A stretch of 64,000 nucleotides of DNA from Platerodrilus igneus. Its lineage: Eukaryota; Arthropoda; Insecta; Coleoptera; Lycidae. The position numbers were made by a program, and so were the translations under genes. The stretch lies in the NCBI GenBank assembly GCA_036346225.1, contig JARFIW010001082.1, positions 1,922,001-1,986,000 of the forward strand, in the 5' to 3' direction. Shown piece after piece: positions 47,155-60,700 of the stretch; positions within the stretch are counted from its first letter, which is position 1, and the number at the start of each line of letters is the position of its first letter. Below the pieces are notes generated by a model, which saw nothing but the letters and a program-made list of their open reading frames with translations, searched no databases and was not told the DNA's origin.

Positions 47155-48440
47155 CTTACAACACACACTTACATTGCCTTTTCAACATCTGGATTTCCGG
47201 CTGCTGATGGTCCGGACTGACAAGGCAATGTCCGATGTGCGTTCTTTCTTGACGCCTGGGATATACGGCTGCCGATCGTCCTGGTCTTAGAGGGGAAACG
47301 CAACACGGACCAACGTCACACACATAATACACATACACACAACCATCTCCCCCCACACACACATACACACACATAACACATGACGGTTACTTTCTGTGGG
47401 GAAGCCAGGTCTGCTTAAATTTCAGGTAGCAGACTACTGAAACGTTGGAACAAATAAATTAATAAAATAAATAAAATATCCCGTGTGCAGTCCAGAATGA
47501 TTGCGTAGTACTTACTCTTTAACACTTTATGTACTATTTTAACTGTAACATGATTGGCCATTATCTCAATAAATTCATTCTGAATATTTTTGCCGAGGTA
47601 GTGGTTTCTGGCAATTCTCTTGTTCATAGCATGGTGCAAGTGCTCGCGCAAAGTTGGGTCAAATTGTGCAATCAATTTCACCAATTCAAAAAATTGCCAC
47701 TGGAAATTGGATCTAACAACCTCTCCTCATGTCTTCTAAAAGCCAAGTCTGGGATTATGAGTCTATAGTTTTTCCACAAGATAGGTCGTTTTTTAAATTT
47801 AGCCATTTCATCATACATTCTTTGTGAAATTTACTGTTTTCGTGACTCTTGAGCACCTCTGATAAATGCTTCCAGTCACTCATACCTTCAATGGATCCAA
47901 GAGCGCTGTTAGTAGTAACAGTAAGTCTTAGAGAAAATAAACGACAGGCAAAACAGTAAACAGCGTCTTTGGACTCTGAATAAAGTAACAACGCCTCTCT
48001 TGCTGTTCGCCGTTTATCAATGTTTTTATGTAATGAGTGTTACTAAAATGTCGTCCACTTTAATTATTAGGGTAAAATTTGTTGTAGAGTCGAGCAGAGT
48101 GATATTCGTTGATAGGACATTGGTTTCCTAGTGGTGGTCCAAGTCCGCTTCAATATCTTTTAGTGGCAAATGTATAGGTAAAGGTGAATCCAGTATTTCT
48201 TTGTTTCCGAAGTGGGTGTCACCCTGATTACTAGGTCCTGCCAATGCAGCAACAATAACTTCTGCTTCTTGAATTTTGGAAACACAACCCGTCCTTTTCA
48301 TCAGCAATTTTATCAGTCTTGAAATATTTTGTTAAAGAACCACTTAATATTGATTCAAGTTTTTTTCGTTTTTGATATTTTTTCCGTTTTGAACTGCTAC
48401 AATCATATTTTCTACCAAAGTCACGATCACGAGCGGTCAC
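45240..48440 (-). pseudogene. hAT transposase (zf-TTF/DUF4371, ZMYM-like), broken
   Basis: Reads leftward from 48440. A basic N-terminus (SKRKKYQKRKKLES) comes first, then a TTF zinc finger (DAVYCFACRLFSL, SDWKHLSEVLKSHENSKFH, 47991-47755). The DUF4371 segment follows (HHAMNKRIARNHYLGKNIQNE, YYAIILDCTRDI, 47684-47450). The reading is then interrupted by a minisatellite and resumes at about 46470 with GYNNGANMCGENSGV and FFVPCGSHSWNLVL. The catalytic-core remainder KTRWECRSKSVQAV and the C-terminal dimerisation block SFSKLKLIKTYIRNTMTQ (about 45390) come after it. Frame breaks occur near 45860 and between the N-terminal pieces, and there is a TGA at 45411. About 90 residues are missing at the minisatellite. 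It would be non-functional, although the termini are intact. Confidence 0.88.
46478..47375. repeat. ~220-300-bp period minisatellite with nested CA/CT microsatellites
   Basis: Four repeats start at CCGATGGTCCTGG near 46479, 46775, 47048 and 47272 (the last is CCGATCGTCCTGG). Each has GGATACCAACAT, a CA/CT microsatellite, a CATTGCCTTTTCAACATCTG block and a GGTCCGGACTGATAAGG-type block. The period shrinks from about 296 to 224 bp because the internal microsatellites differ in length. It lies inside the hAT gene and replaces coding sequence. Confidence 0.85.
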
Positions 48441-49202
48441 TGTAGCTTAAACTGATCTCGAACAAAGAAATAAAATCTACTCTGATTTTTAAACTGTCTA
48501 ATTAAATATAACCAACGATAATATTATCAAACAAAAGACAGTTTAAAGTAGTTACAACAAAGCAAGAAATAAACGCATCACAAAGTAATCAAAATTCAAA
48601 TCGCATACTGCACAATAAAAGACTTTACATTTCGACTGACGCCGATACAATGCGTTATGATGAATTGATCAGTAACTGTCGACTAGAGATTATTCTGCCA
48701 CAGCGGATATTGTTGTGGAGTGGGGCGTAGTGTAGTTGTGATAGTGTTAACGGCAGAAGGGCAGTTGGCATAAACAAGTTCTAAGTATGCGCATTTAAGC
48801 GTTAGTAAAATTCGACTTAAGTTTTCGTTGTTTTATGAATAGGGGACTACAATTTAAAGACACAGCATTTTCATTATAAGATTTACAGGTGCATCATATA
48901 CATATGTTTACGTGTTCGAGTGTGAAGCGTCGTATAAGTAGTATATTATAGTCCTTTATTCGAAATATTTCATTCTTTTGAAAACCTTGTCTAGTTCCGT
49001 AATTCCTGTGTTGTTAGTAATTTTTAAATAAAAAGAATCATTAAACTATTGTGTATATATTTTAGGTTCTTTTTCTGGTCTGGGGCCTTTTCTTAGAACA
49101 TTCATTTTCCATAAATTTTCTCTCAGCGCGGGTCCCACACTAGCGCGGTGCCCCGGGCAACCGCCCAGTCCGCCCGTGCCTGGAGCCGCCTCTGCTCTCC
49201 AG

Positions 49203-49510
49203 CTATACCATTCCAAACCCTGGATCCACCGGCCTGTGGTTTTCGACCGACAGGATGGCTATTCGCCACAAGCCGCTCCATCGTCAGGTAGCTCGTCGAA
49301 CAGGACTGACGGATGTGCATCCTCAACGATTTCGCTTGCCTCACCATTTCTTGGCGCCCCGCATAGCTGGAAAACTCCCTCGAATTGTCACCGTTCCGCT
49401 GTTCGCCTTGTTTCGCCCGGAGGCGAAGGTAGGTTGATGTTGATTCCGCGAGGCCTGCTGTTGGAGTACCCCACCCCAAAAGTTTCTGAAACGCAGTCAA
49501 TCTGTCAATA
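49203..49510 (-). other. Pre-insertion sequence, right of the hAT
   Basis: GC-rich (CCGGCC, CGCCCGG, CGCGAGGCC blocks) and open on the minus strand from 49500 to the hAT boundary. It contains MVRQAKSLRMHIRQS and PVGRKPQAGGSRVW, which I cannot assign. See 44461-44689 for its continuation. Confidence 0.4.
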
Positions 49511-51239
49511 TTGCAAATATCAAAAAGGAAACTCCATATTATTAAACCCTAAATTTTGTACATTTCTGACAACCGGTTTTCGAAAATATTAGGCGTTTTA
49601 GACTTTTTTCCACTCTATCTTAATAAGTAGGTACATCCTTATTCAATAATATAAGCGTTTGACACTTTTCACGCGCCTCCTTAAATTGTTAAGTGCACTT
49701 CGACTTCGAGCGCTTTGTGAGAAAAATCCTAGTTAGATGTCGTCTGCATCCCATATCTTGACGCATTTAACTCTATTGATTATATTTTGTACTAAGTATT
49801 TAACCAAAATAGACTTTATTGAAAACGTTTAGGAAAAAATAATTGATGTGTGGGTGACGCGATAACTGAAAACGAAAAGCTAGTTTGCAATTCGGTATTA
49901 ATTAGTTATTGTTTGATATAGGTATTACTATAAAAACATCATTCAAAGGCGCCCTTAGACTGAACATTTTTTACAAAAAATAAAAGTATTTCGTTTAGAC
50001 AGAGTATATGAATTTATTCAATACCTCATGCTTTGTTGTATATTTACACCGTGCTTAACGAGTGAAAAAGATATGAGGGTATGTATACATGGCGGATACG
50101 TAGGCGGAACTAGCGCCCTTAGTCAAGGGGTGAGTAATACCTTAGCAACCAATTACAGAACAGAACACAGTTTCGAATTGCTTTTGTATTTTCAGCTTAT
50201 TTTTACTTCTGATCATATCACAAATTTGTTCTTCAACACTTACACTCGCCTAAATATTAACAATTTCCTTACAGAATGCATATCCTATCTAATAAAAAAT
50301 AATAAAAATATTTTTTTAATGAACTACCCATACCACTATATAGAGTTACATTTGGTTTCAACGCTACTAATGTATAGTATCAATTTTCACTGTGAACAAG
50401 TGACCGGATCTGTATCTTCATCTCATAAGATGGTATGTAATACATTATAAATTTATATAAACCAACACGTTATCTTATTGCAGACTGAACCGAGAATGCA
50501 TTGTAAAACTGCGAGGTCTGCGAATAAAAATAATATTAAAGCTCCTTCCGTTTCCTATAAATATTTCACGTTAGTTCTCACCGTCCATGTCATTTGTGAT
50601 ATGTCGTAATAGACATGAACACTCGATTGCAGATCAAATTTCCGAATTTCCCGTTTAAAAACACCCTTTAACTCATTCGCTAACCACCTGACTAAATAAC
50701 CTAATACTATTAATAGGCACTGAACCGCAAGTCCTCGATATTCAGAATCATTTGGGAGCTTCGTGAATGAAATATTTTTAGGTAATTTGCTAATAAAATA
50801 TTAATAGCTTAAAAACTGTTATAGAAAGTACTAGAAGTACTATGACATCTAACAGCTTTGAGAAAATTAACTTTTTTCAATAAATAATTCTATATAGCAG
50901 GCAGTGAAGTTACTTTTACCTACTTAACAAACTTTATAATTGCAGATGAAATTTACACGTTGTTTAATTCAGAATCACAAATTAATTAATAGAAGTGCGT
51001 TGGACCATGTAACTCACAAATCTAGTAACCTGGTTTCGGTGAATAAATCGAATAGAATTTTTTAAATAGTTTGGTTAATAACTGCTGTAAAAAATTTGCC
51101 GATTATAAAACATTACCTCTTTAAGTTTCTAAATGAAATTTACGTTTTACAGAGAAATCAACTTTTATGACAACGGGCGGTATAACTGTTATTGTCAAAG
51201 ATTTCAAAAACTTAGATATAAAAGCAGAACCGGAGCTAC
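49511..51239. other. Unassigned
   Basis: 1.7 kb of AT-rich sequence. One 140-codon frame (50028-50450, plus) has no recognisable domain and ordinary AT-rich composition. No RNA gene seen. Confidence 0.4.
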
Positions 51240-52640
51240 TTGATTTAAAAATATTGTTTCATAACTTATTTTAAATTTACAGAATTAAACTTATTGTTTT
51301 GAGGAGTGTTTACCTGGTTATAAATTATTTCCACGTTTGTAAGATTTGTTTTGGCCAGAAAAATCCTTGACATATAATCTATTAAAAGATCGGAGTATTT
51401 CGAACTCTGAACACTAACTCCTGATAAAAAAATCCCTCACACAAAAAAAGTTATTAGGATTATCTTAAACTAGATCCAAATACTTTAATATCAGTTAAAT
51501 ATAAATCTAAAAGTGATACTTTCAGAATCTACAAAAATGTTCCCCGTAATAAAAACAATCTTATTTTACATTAACGTCAAATTAGCTCACAAGTTTTTCC
51601 ATATTAAAAAAAAATCTTCATTTAAAACAGTAGTTACCAAAGTATATTTCTGGTTAAATCTTCTTCTTCAATTATTTAATAAAATCTTTAAAAATGGCTT
51701 TATCTTAAAAAGTTTCCCTCTTGTAATTAATAATTTTCAGTTTTCGCTGTAAGGCACGCTTAAAACATTGCTTCTTAATTCATTTTAACATCGCCACTAT
51801 TCAATTACAATATGCTTACTGCATACTCAGATATTATTTCCGCATAGCGACAGCTTGCGGTTAAATAACATTTCGTGCTCGCATGAATGAAATCTAATGT
51901 ATGAATTCCCCCAATAAATAAACGCTTTCTTTATATTCAAATTTATCTGTTTTCAGAAGCTTACTCGAATAGTGTAGAACATAATGATGTAAAATATCTT
52001 AGAAAACCTAATTAACGTCTAAAATTGTCGAGTTTTATGACCTAATTAACATTCCAGTTATCCGTGACGTGTGGTATCTGTTCTTGTTTCACATATACTA
52101 TTATTGCGGCGTCGCATACTAATGCAAAAGACAATTGATTATTTATCGATTATTCCAGGAATTGTACGGTTTATTTTCAATGTTCAAGCTGCTTCTAGGA
52201 ATAAAATGTTTACCCATTAATGAGTTATACGAATTTGACGTATTTTTAAACACCGATGACTCCTCCTTTTATGTTCTAAAAAATTCTCTATATTAAAAAT
52301 GAATTGCCGTAACCCACATGGTAATTAGTTTAAACTTTCAGTGCTTTTTAATGCTATTTACAGCAAATCAAATGCATTTTTATCAAAAATGTATTGATAA
52401 TTAAAAAAACAATAAATGGCTTTGTATTTATCTTAAAACGATCGATTTTTACGTTCGCATTTAAATGCACTTTATGGTATCTTACAATTTACATATACAA
52501 CTTACGTTGCTTGCAATTTATTTACAATATGCTTATATCATACAGGGTGATTATTTGTATACGAGCCATTTGCGTTTTTCTATTGTACATCAATGAATAA
52601 AGGTACGCTTGTATTATACAGGGCGTAACCATGAATTTAC
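51240..52640 (-). repeat. Repeat family R1, copy D
   Basis: Reverse-complement copy. GGCCAGAAAAATCCTTGACA at 51354 matches the GTCAGGGATTTTTGGCC block of copy A, AAGCTGCTTCTAGGAATAAA near 52190 matches the AAACGTTTATTCTAAGAAG block, and TATTATACAGGGCG near 52613 matches the CACCCTGTATAATA start. The hairpin-minisatellite end is absent on the left. Confidence 0.65.
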
Positions 52641-54497
52641 AGAAAATTTAATTTCACTTCGATTAACGCTCAGTTACCTACTGGTCGCCACCGCTCTGTG
52701 TTCCTAAATAATTTAAAATAAATTTTTAATTTCACACAATTAGAATTATGCTTCGACTAGCTCAGTTCAATCCCGTACAGAGTGCACGACAATACGGTAA
52801 CAGAGAAATTTTTATCCCCCCCCCCCCTCCTTTCTCTGACACTTCATACCTAAATTTGTATATATTTGTATAATAAACCAAGAAATATGTACAATTTGCA
52901 TTTCTACAACTTTCGTAATATTATTTGCTATTTAAAACCCTTGAATCAAAATAAAATTATAAATCTGTTCACCACCAAATTATAACCCTATTAAAAATAT
53001 ATAAAGCCAGAAAAAATAACTCTGTATTATATTGGAATCCTCGTTGAACGTTCAATGACTATTCTTTCTCTTAACGTAATTTCTACGTATCAAATAAAAA
53101 TTTTTGATGACCCTTCACATAAATATCTAAATACATAAAAGTTTTAAATGCACAAAAAAAATAAATCTTATGCTATTAATTAACTATGTTCGCCAACCTA
53201 GTATTTTTCTAGGTTGGTTTCCTGGTTCGAATGTGTAGCTCTGTGCACACCCCAATCTTTTGACCTGCCGCTACGTGCTGTTCACCAGTGACCTTGGGTT
53301 GCTTTCAACTTAAAGTCCTGGTTCAGAGTTTTCCCTTTTATTATATCTGTTACCTGTAGTATTGGATTTTTACGTTAGATTTCTTATTGAATATGTATCT
53401 TGAATTGTTTCTTGAATCGCTTCGTAAATCTCTCAGTATAGTTTTAGTAGATTTTTTAAAGCCGTCTTATGTCGACGGCGAATTTCTACTACACTTGTAT
53501 ATTTGAACGTTACTTGAAATTTTTAATTATTGATTTTCACTTGTATATTTGAGCGTGCACTTGTACTTGAAATTTTTAATTACCGACTTTCACTTATAAA
53601 TCGTGGTTTAATTTCACACTTGAACTTTGCGTAGTATTTTTGATCAAACTAGTACAGTTCGTGCTTCAGTTATCGGGAGACTGACCATTATCCGCTTGGT
53701 GTAATATATAAAGGCAAGCCCTTCCACGTGCTGCCATTGGCCTGACCGTGCATTATCTTTGTTGAGGCGTTGCACTTGTCTTATCCTGTAAGCCTTCGGA
53801 TTTTGTTGAAATGCTCCAAAATCACGTAGGCATCAAATTTTTACATTATGGATTTTGTTGGCTATGGTACTTTGTACCGTTCAATATAATGTTTTCGTAT
53901 TTTGTATAGAAAATTATTAGCTCTTATTCTTAAACTGTCACGTACGCCCAAAATTTATGGTTACATATATTGTTTTCCTCATATGCTGGATTTTATTCGA
54001 ATTTGTCAAGTTTACTTTTAAAAGATTATGTAAGCAAATTTTATAATGGGATTCTTTAACAGATGACGTAAATTAGATACGTTTATAGACTTCTTACGTT
54101 CTAAAATATGTTTGTTTTGAAAGACCTGTTTATTGTAAGCACGCATAATTATTTTCTTACATTAATGCGTCGAATTAAAAAAAAATCGTTTCATGTTTGT
54201 TTGACTTTAGATACTCCTTATTTGTATTCATTTAAAGTTTCTGAATGTATTCTTGCTTCTAAAATAAATTGGATTGCATTTAGAATTATTTATTCTATTA
54301 AATGTGGTTAAATTAGTAAAGAATGAGCTTCCTTTCATTGACTAAAGTTAATTGTAGATTTTATACAGTGTGTTTGATATTTGCTTTTTGCATAATTAAT
54401 GAATTGTGTACTTTTTATGAATCAAATGTTTAGTTTCCATGATTTTGGTGTTATTTACATGAAGTATACTACGCTTGTGACCTTATATACCCCTAAA
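52641..54497. other. Unassigned, with a C11 run and a TATA-containing block
   Basis: A (C)n run of about 11 sits at 52818. A TAATATATAAAGGCAAGCCC block at 53704 looks promoter-like but lacks supporting context. A 67-codon frame at 54108-54311 is not recognisable. Confidence 0.4.
53499..53605 (+). repeat. Two-unit ~53-bp tandem duplication
   Basis: CACTTGTATATTTGARCGT followed by ACTTGAAATTTTTAATTA and a TTTCACTT end occurs twice in a row. Confidence 0.6.
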
Positions 54498-56218
54498 TAA
54501 CTATATATATATATTGATATGATAACGCCGTACTCGGTGTCAATGGCGTTTTCTTACTTAAGTCCACCTCTCTGTTTTCCAATCAAATTCTAAATCTCAC
54601 TAATATTATTATTCTTCTGCCACGGCTAGCTTTTATTATTCTACACAGAGTGTACAACGTTACGATGATCAATTTTTTACTTCTTCACCCCTTTATGATT
54701 ACATCTTTGTTTTTGTCAAAGAAGCCTGGAACGTTCTAAACCCCTTTATAATATTACGTACTTTTAACGTATGCAAGGTTTGTTGTTGACTCTGTTACAC
54801 AAGTTTATATAATTGAATAAATTCAGTAATGAAATTTCAAAATAGAAAAAAAATATCTTAAAACTACTAAGATCTAACCTGTTCTGCTTCGTTGCACCCC
54901 TTGTTTTCCCATAAATTATTTCTTGCTTCTTTATTTTCTCGCAACTCAAAATTATATCAAAATCGTCGATGCTGCTTTGAAGTATTACATTAATCCATTT
55001 AGAACATCTCCATATTCGAATTATTCATACATTTGAAATATTGTACCCTCAATTAGAATCTTCCATGCATTTAAATTATTATACCATCCATTACCAACCA
55101 ACTAAGATTATCCATACACTAGAATTTATTATATCTATCCACTCGAATTTATTCTATCTACTCGAATCAGGATTATACACCCATTTGGATCATTAACATC
55201 GTATACTCATTTGGAATTATTATATCTATCCACTCGGATCAGGATTATACCCACATTTGGAGCCCTATTATTATCTTATTAGTTTAAATAAATTACCCCC
55301 AAATTCTACTCACGTTAATCGGCAAAATAAACTTCCATATTTGTAGCACTTACTTGTCACTATCTAATTTCATTATTAAAATATTATTACGCGTGACTTT
55401 TAGGTTCAGAGTATCGCAGCTTGGCCTTCTTGAGTTAAAAATGAGCTCCGTTATCATTGTCGCTGTTAATATAGGCTCAACCTACTTGGATGTGGATTGG
55501 GTTTACACCAAGTCTGTCGCTATCTTAACCAATGAGGTCTTTGTATTTCCTGCACTTGAAGTGGTTTTATGATGTAATATATTCGTTTCCTATGTAATTG
55601 TTGTTTCCTTATAGATACCTCGTTATCAGACCATACGTTGTTTTGAGTAAATAATCGCGTTTTCCGTATTATACAAAAATACATGATGTAATTTGAATTT
55701 TACTTTCGTCTATTTTTATTTATTTACGCATCTTTGAACTGCATTTTCTTATCAAAAATGTTGATTGTTTCTACGCATTTACACAACGCTTCTTTAAGTT
55801 TTATCTCTTATTTCCGTATTATATTATATCTAATTAGAACCCTTTTCAATGCGCGTTTAATTACCTTTATTATCATTCCTTTAAATACGCGTACCTTTAC
55901 TGAAAAATATCGTTACTTGCATTACTTAAAATTAATGAAGCTCCATATACCGGGTGTTAAATCCTTGTTATTTACCTAATGTATGAATTACTTATTTCTA
56001 TGCTAACTATGCGTCCTATTGTTGTAAGATGTATTTATTTGCGTCGCTTAAAACTAATTATGCTCTATATACAGGGTGTTAAATGCTTCCTATTTACATA
56101 ATATAAGAATTATTAAATTTTCTACTAAATAAATGCAGTTTTCTGCTTCCTATCGTAATTTATGGTTACCGCACAACCCTTACTATACAATACACCCTTA
56201 AACAGCCCCTTATCACAG

Positions 56219-56256
<38 letters not shown>
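54498..56256 (-). repeat. Repeat family R2, copy 3
   Basis: Reverse-complement copy. The left end is a (TA)n with a hairpin unit GATAACGCCG...GGCGTT (54503-54560). The middle has tandem units with CTATCCACTCG and ATCAGGATTATAC (55128-55262). The right end CCCCTTATCACAGCAA (56207-56222) runs straight into (TA)n at 56223-56256. Reverse-complemented, the last 70 bp match the R2 start at 34232. Confidence 0.65.
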
Positions 56257-56264
<8 letters not shown>

Positions 56265-57730
56265 TGTACGGTTTGCTTGGCCAAAAAAATCTTTGACGGA
56301 TAATCTATATCAGAGTATTTCGAACTTTGATCACAAATTCTCCTGGCAAAACTCTTTATATAAAAATATTATATGATTAACACTTATTATTATACCTTAC
56401 ATTAAATATAAATCAGTTAAAAATAAATCTAAAAGTAATATTTGCAGAATCCACAAAAACGTTCCTCGCAACAAATATCTTATTATAAATTGACGTCAAA
56501 TCAGCTTACAAGATTCTCCATAAAAAAATTCTCATTTCAAACAGCAATTACTAAAGTACATTTCTGGTTAAATCTTCCTTTCGATTATTTAATAAAATCT
56601 TTAAAAATACCGTTATCTTAAAGAACTTTCCTTGTAGTAATTAATAATTTTCATTTTTCGTTGTAAGTTACGTTTAAAACATTGCTTATTTATTCATTGC
56701 AACCTTGCAACTATTAAATTACAATATGCTTACTGCATATTCAAATAATATTTCCCCATAGCAACAGCTCGCGACTTAAAATAACATTTCGTGCTCGAAT
56801 GAATCGAATCAAATTAATGAATCCATCCATTTAATAAACGCTACCTTATATATTCAAATTTATCTGTTTCCAGAAGCTAGTATAAAAATGTAAAACATTA
56901 AGGTGTAAGATTTCTCGGAAAAACCAATTAGGGTCTAAAATTGCGGTGTTTTATTACCTAATAATCTAATTCCACTCATTCGTGACGCGTTATTTGTCCT
57001 TGTATCACATATGCTATTATTGTGGCGTCGCATACTAATGCTAAAGTTAATCAATTTATATTTGATATGTCTTGGATTTTTATGGGTTTTCCGTGTTCCT
57101 GCCGCTTCTAGGAATTAAATGTTTATTTATTGATAAGTTTATAGGAATTTGAAGAATTCTCCCGAAACTTCTTTCCCAATCTAGTCTATTCAAGAAACTT
57201 CTCTGTTTAAAATAAATTTGTGTAATCCACAGGCCAATTAATTTAAACTTTAATTGCTTTTTAATGCAAAAGGAGTCGCAAATTTCTGTTTTTCGTGTTT
57301 CAGTACACAAAATTATTGTTAATTTTGGTGTTTTAAAATACACGTTGATTGTGGTTCTTTAAGCTAAATGCGTAAAGCTAGTACTAATATATGCTATTTA
57401 CAGCAATTGAAAGAATATTTTTATATGCATCGATTTGCGTTAGCACTAAAATGCGTTTTGTGCTATCTTACAATTAGTTATTTTTACAACTTACGTTACG
57501 TGCTATTTATTTACGAGACGCTTATATAATACTGGATGATTATTTATAAACGCATAACTAACATATTTGCCACTTTTATGAATAAAAGTACGCTTGTACT
57601 TTACAGGGTGCAACCATGAATTTAAGGAATTTTTTTATTCCGGATTCCCATTATATTTTTGTGGGATTTATTTTTAGAATTTGGATTTCAATGACATCTC
57701 GTGACCCCTTATCACGTCATTATGTATGTA

Positions 57731-57768
<38 letters not shown>
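56257..57768 (-). repeat. Repeat family R1, copy E
   Basis: Reverse-complement copy between (TA)n runs at 56221-56256 and 57733-57768. It retains TTGCTTGGCCAAAAAAATC (56272), CTGCCGCTTCTAGGAATTAA (57097) and TTTACAGGGTGCAACCATG (57600). Its outer end reads GACCCCTTATCACGTCATT (57712), the counterpart of the R2 terminus, which links the two families. Confidence 0.7.
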
Positions 57769-57770
<2 letters not shown>

Positions 57771-60700
57771 CTGTAATACTATTTTCCGGATTACAGGAAA
57801 TGATCACTGCACATTAGTGCGTTTGGATTTCAATTGAAATAGCAAATGATACACACCAATATAACACTAAATATGCATTATCTCATATCTTGTAGCTGTC
57901 AATCAATCCATTGGGTTTTTCAAATGGTTTCTTGAACCCTATATCCTTTTCATTTAAAGAATGTCTTATTTACCAAACGATCTGTTGCCTCGTTACAATA
58001 TATACTTCTACACTATAGTCCGGTGCGTAAGTTTTATTACTACTTAAAACTAGTATTGCAGTCTGTTTATTTAGTGTGGTCTTGAACATGCCGAACACGG
58101 CACGTAAGCGCGTTATAAAAGACAGTTGCTCTCTGTCGGTCGTTGATACTCAAAGAAGCCACCAGTGCGTACATTGTAATACTGCTCTAATCTTATGGCT
58201 TGTTTGGGGTGTTTTAATTCAATAAAGAAACTAAAATCACACTGAATAACAAATTTTGTTTATTTCCGAATGTGCGATAGTTGTTTCTTATAGGATTTTT
58301 ACCGTTGATTACGAATCTGTTAACAGAATTTTGCTATCACACTCCAGTCAAAAGTTATTGATGTGGAACATTTTATTATGTAACGTTTTACATTTGTACA
58401 ATACAAGTAATGCATACCACAAAATCTTTTGCACGTGATTTTTATTTGTAGTGTACCTCTAGAATATCCTTGATTAATTTCAAACAACTATTTGTGAGTA
58501 TTGTGGGGCTACGCTTGCTTTGGTATCGGTTTTCACAATACACAATGTCATGATAAAATCGTATTTACGATGTTCGTCACTCATAGATCCTAGATTTGTG
58601 GGGAAAAGGTCCAAATGTGAGTGAAGAAAATGAATCTGTTGTAAACCATATCGCTGTATGTGAAAATTAAAATATTCACAATTTTTTGGTAATCTTTTTG
58701 CCGTTGTATTTCTCAAGAAATTGAGACACACCTCTTCAAATGAAACACATACAGCAGCCTCAATCTTGGTCAGCTTGCCAAACTAAAAAATATTTCAAGC
58801 AAAAACCTGAAGGAAATTGTAAACATATAAGGAAAGAAAACGAAGTAGTTACTTAACCAATAACTAAAAATTCAATATAAAAAAATGCTCTAAAGTTTCA
58901 ATTTCAGGAATTATTAACTTATCAGTTAACGCCGTATGTCTATACCGAGGTTTCATTTCCCAGAATGTTAGTATTGCAAAAAAAAGTTAGGCATTCACGG
59001 TGAAGCTGAGAACCTTAGCCATATGCTATGAAACCTTTAATTTTGCAATGTAATTTTTTGTAGATGCTTGCAATTTCTCTAATGAGATATTTCCATTGTA
59101 AAAATTACACTTACGATTTTTATTTCAAGTGCGCATTTACTTTATCGTAATCATTATAAAGCTCACTTAAGAACCCACATTACTTATTGCCGGTGAGTTA
59201 GAAAGTTTGCGTGATCGACGACTGTTTTGCCCATGTATTTCATGCTAACCAAACATGTTCACAATGTCTATATAGTGGAAACTGCAGTTTACTTAGAAAC
59301 AATTTATGATTATATAAGTAATAACACTGTTACTACCGTGAATCATTCTTCTCATTCTTTACAATAAGCAATGTATTGTAATCGATAAAAATTTGAACTT
59401 CAGATTCTTTATGAATCTTTACTTATTGAAACTCTTGAACATCTTTTGGAAAGGCTGAAAATAATGGTTGTGTGGCGTATGGGCGTCGTGTTATGCATGT
59501 GTCTGCGTGTTTGTATGGGCATTAGTACGTGTTTGATTTCCTGCGTATACAAGCTTGCGAAAATAGAAATAATAGTATCGACGGACACAATGTTCTAGCT
59601 ATGACAGGAAACTTGGAATGATTATGTAGGTTATATAAAAATATATATTAGGAAGGTAAGGGAATGGGTCGAAAAAACGTGGGAAAGGTAAACCACCACA
59701 TAATGCAAGTTTTAACTAGTCATTGAGTGTCTAACAACTACCTATAAAAAAACCAAATCAAGAGCGACGCGTGTGGTATTTTGACTCGTAAGACCATATC
59801 ATGTTTGTATGTCTTAAATGAGAATCGAAAAAATCAGTTGCGCAGAAAAGATGTAGAATTTTCAAAAATAAGAATTACATATACCAACTGCTACAAGAAA
59901 GCGATAATGTATAACATCCTCTTTTTTAAATGCTTTACTTATTTTTTCAATAAACCCGTTGAGTGTTATAATATTACACAATATCATTAGTTATTACTGC
60001 TTGTTTTAATGTCCTTTTTTCTTCTTGTTTGATGTTGGTGTAATATTTGTGTTATTTGACATTTTGGATAACCATCGTTTTCTAATATTTGTTTTAATAT
60101 TAGAGGTATTTTTGCAGGAAACCCTTACCCGATATTTTGGTTTTCTGTTTGTCATTTCTTTTATAAAATTTGTTTTTGTCTTGCTTTTACGCTTAGAATT
60201 ATGATCGATACACATTTTTGATACAAATGATATTTGGATTTAGTGCCACCTTCAAAGGGCTTCACTTCTTATACAAAACATTTTTAAATGACGGTAATCG
60301 ACGTAAAATCATGTCTAGTATCTGGGGTCTCCCTTTCACAAGAGAGTTTCTGAACACCTTGGTGTATATCTATAAAGAAGCTGTTACGTACAATTTTGGC
60401 TCCAGAAAATCTAGCCGGTAATCTACAGAAAAACTCGGTGAAGTACCTGCTAAATTTTCTGTTTCGAAAAAGTGCTGAAAACCTCGACTGTAGTAACAAG
60501 AATGGTTGCCTACTAACTCAGTGGGACGGGTAGTGTATATGTTTGAAGAAAGTACCAGAATGTTATCGCGTGTGAAATATGTTTTAATCGATATCTTAAA
60601 AGCCAACTAATCTTGTAGTACAAGAGTTTTTAGAAAAATCTCCAAACAAAAGGATGCCAGAACCTGAAATCAGAAAAGTGAATCTGGCCTAAAATTTATC

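Larger units (their letters stand above)
44682..49202 (-). mobile_element. Complete hAT transposon with 8-bp target duplication
   Basis: The element is 44690-49194. The left end reads CAGTGGCGGCTCTAGAC and the right end CTGGAGCCGCCTCTG, about 15-bp terminal inverted repeats with two mismatches. Perfect 8-bp direct repeats CTCTCCAG flank it (44682-44689 and 49195-49202), the hallmark length for hAT insertions. The internal gene is on the minus strand and broken. A minisatellite occupies 46478-47375 within the gene. Confidence 0.93.

Noticed and set aside
46743..47374. Plus- and minus-strand frames with repeated LPMVLVLKG blocks
   Set aside because: They come from the tandem minisatellite and its CA/CT tracts, not from a conserved protein.
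50028..50450. 140-codon plus-strand frame
   Set aside because: No motifs; such a length is expected by chance in several kilobases of random sequence.
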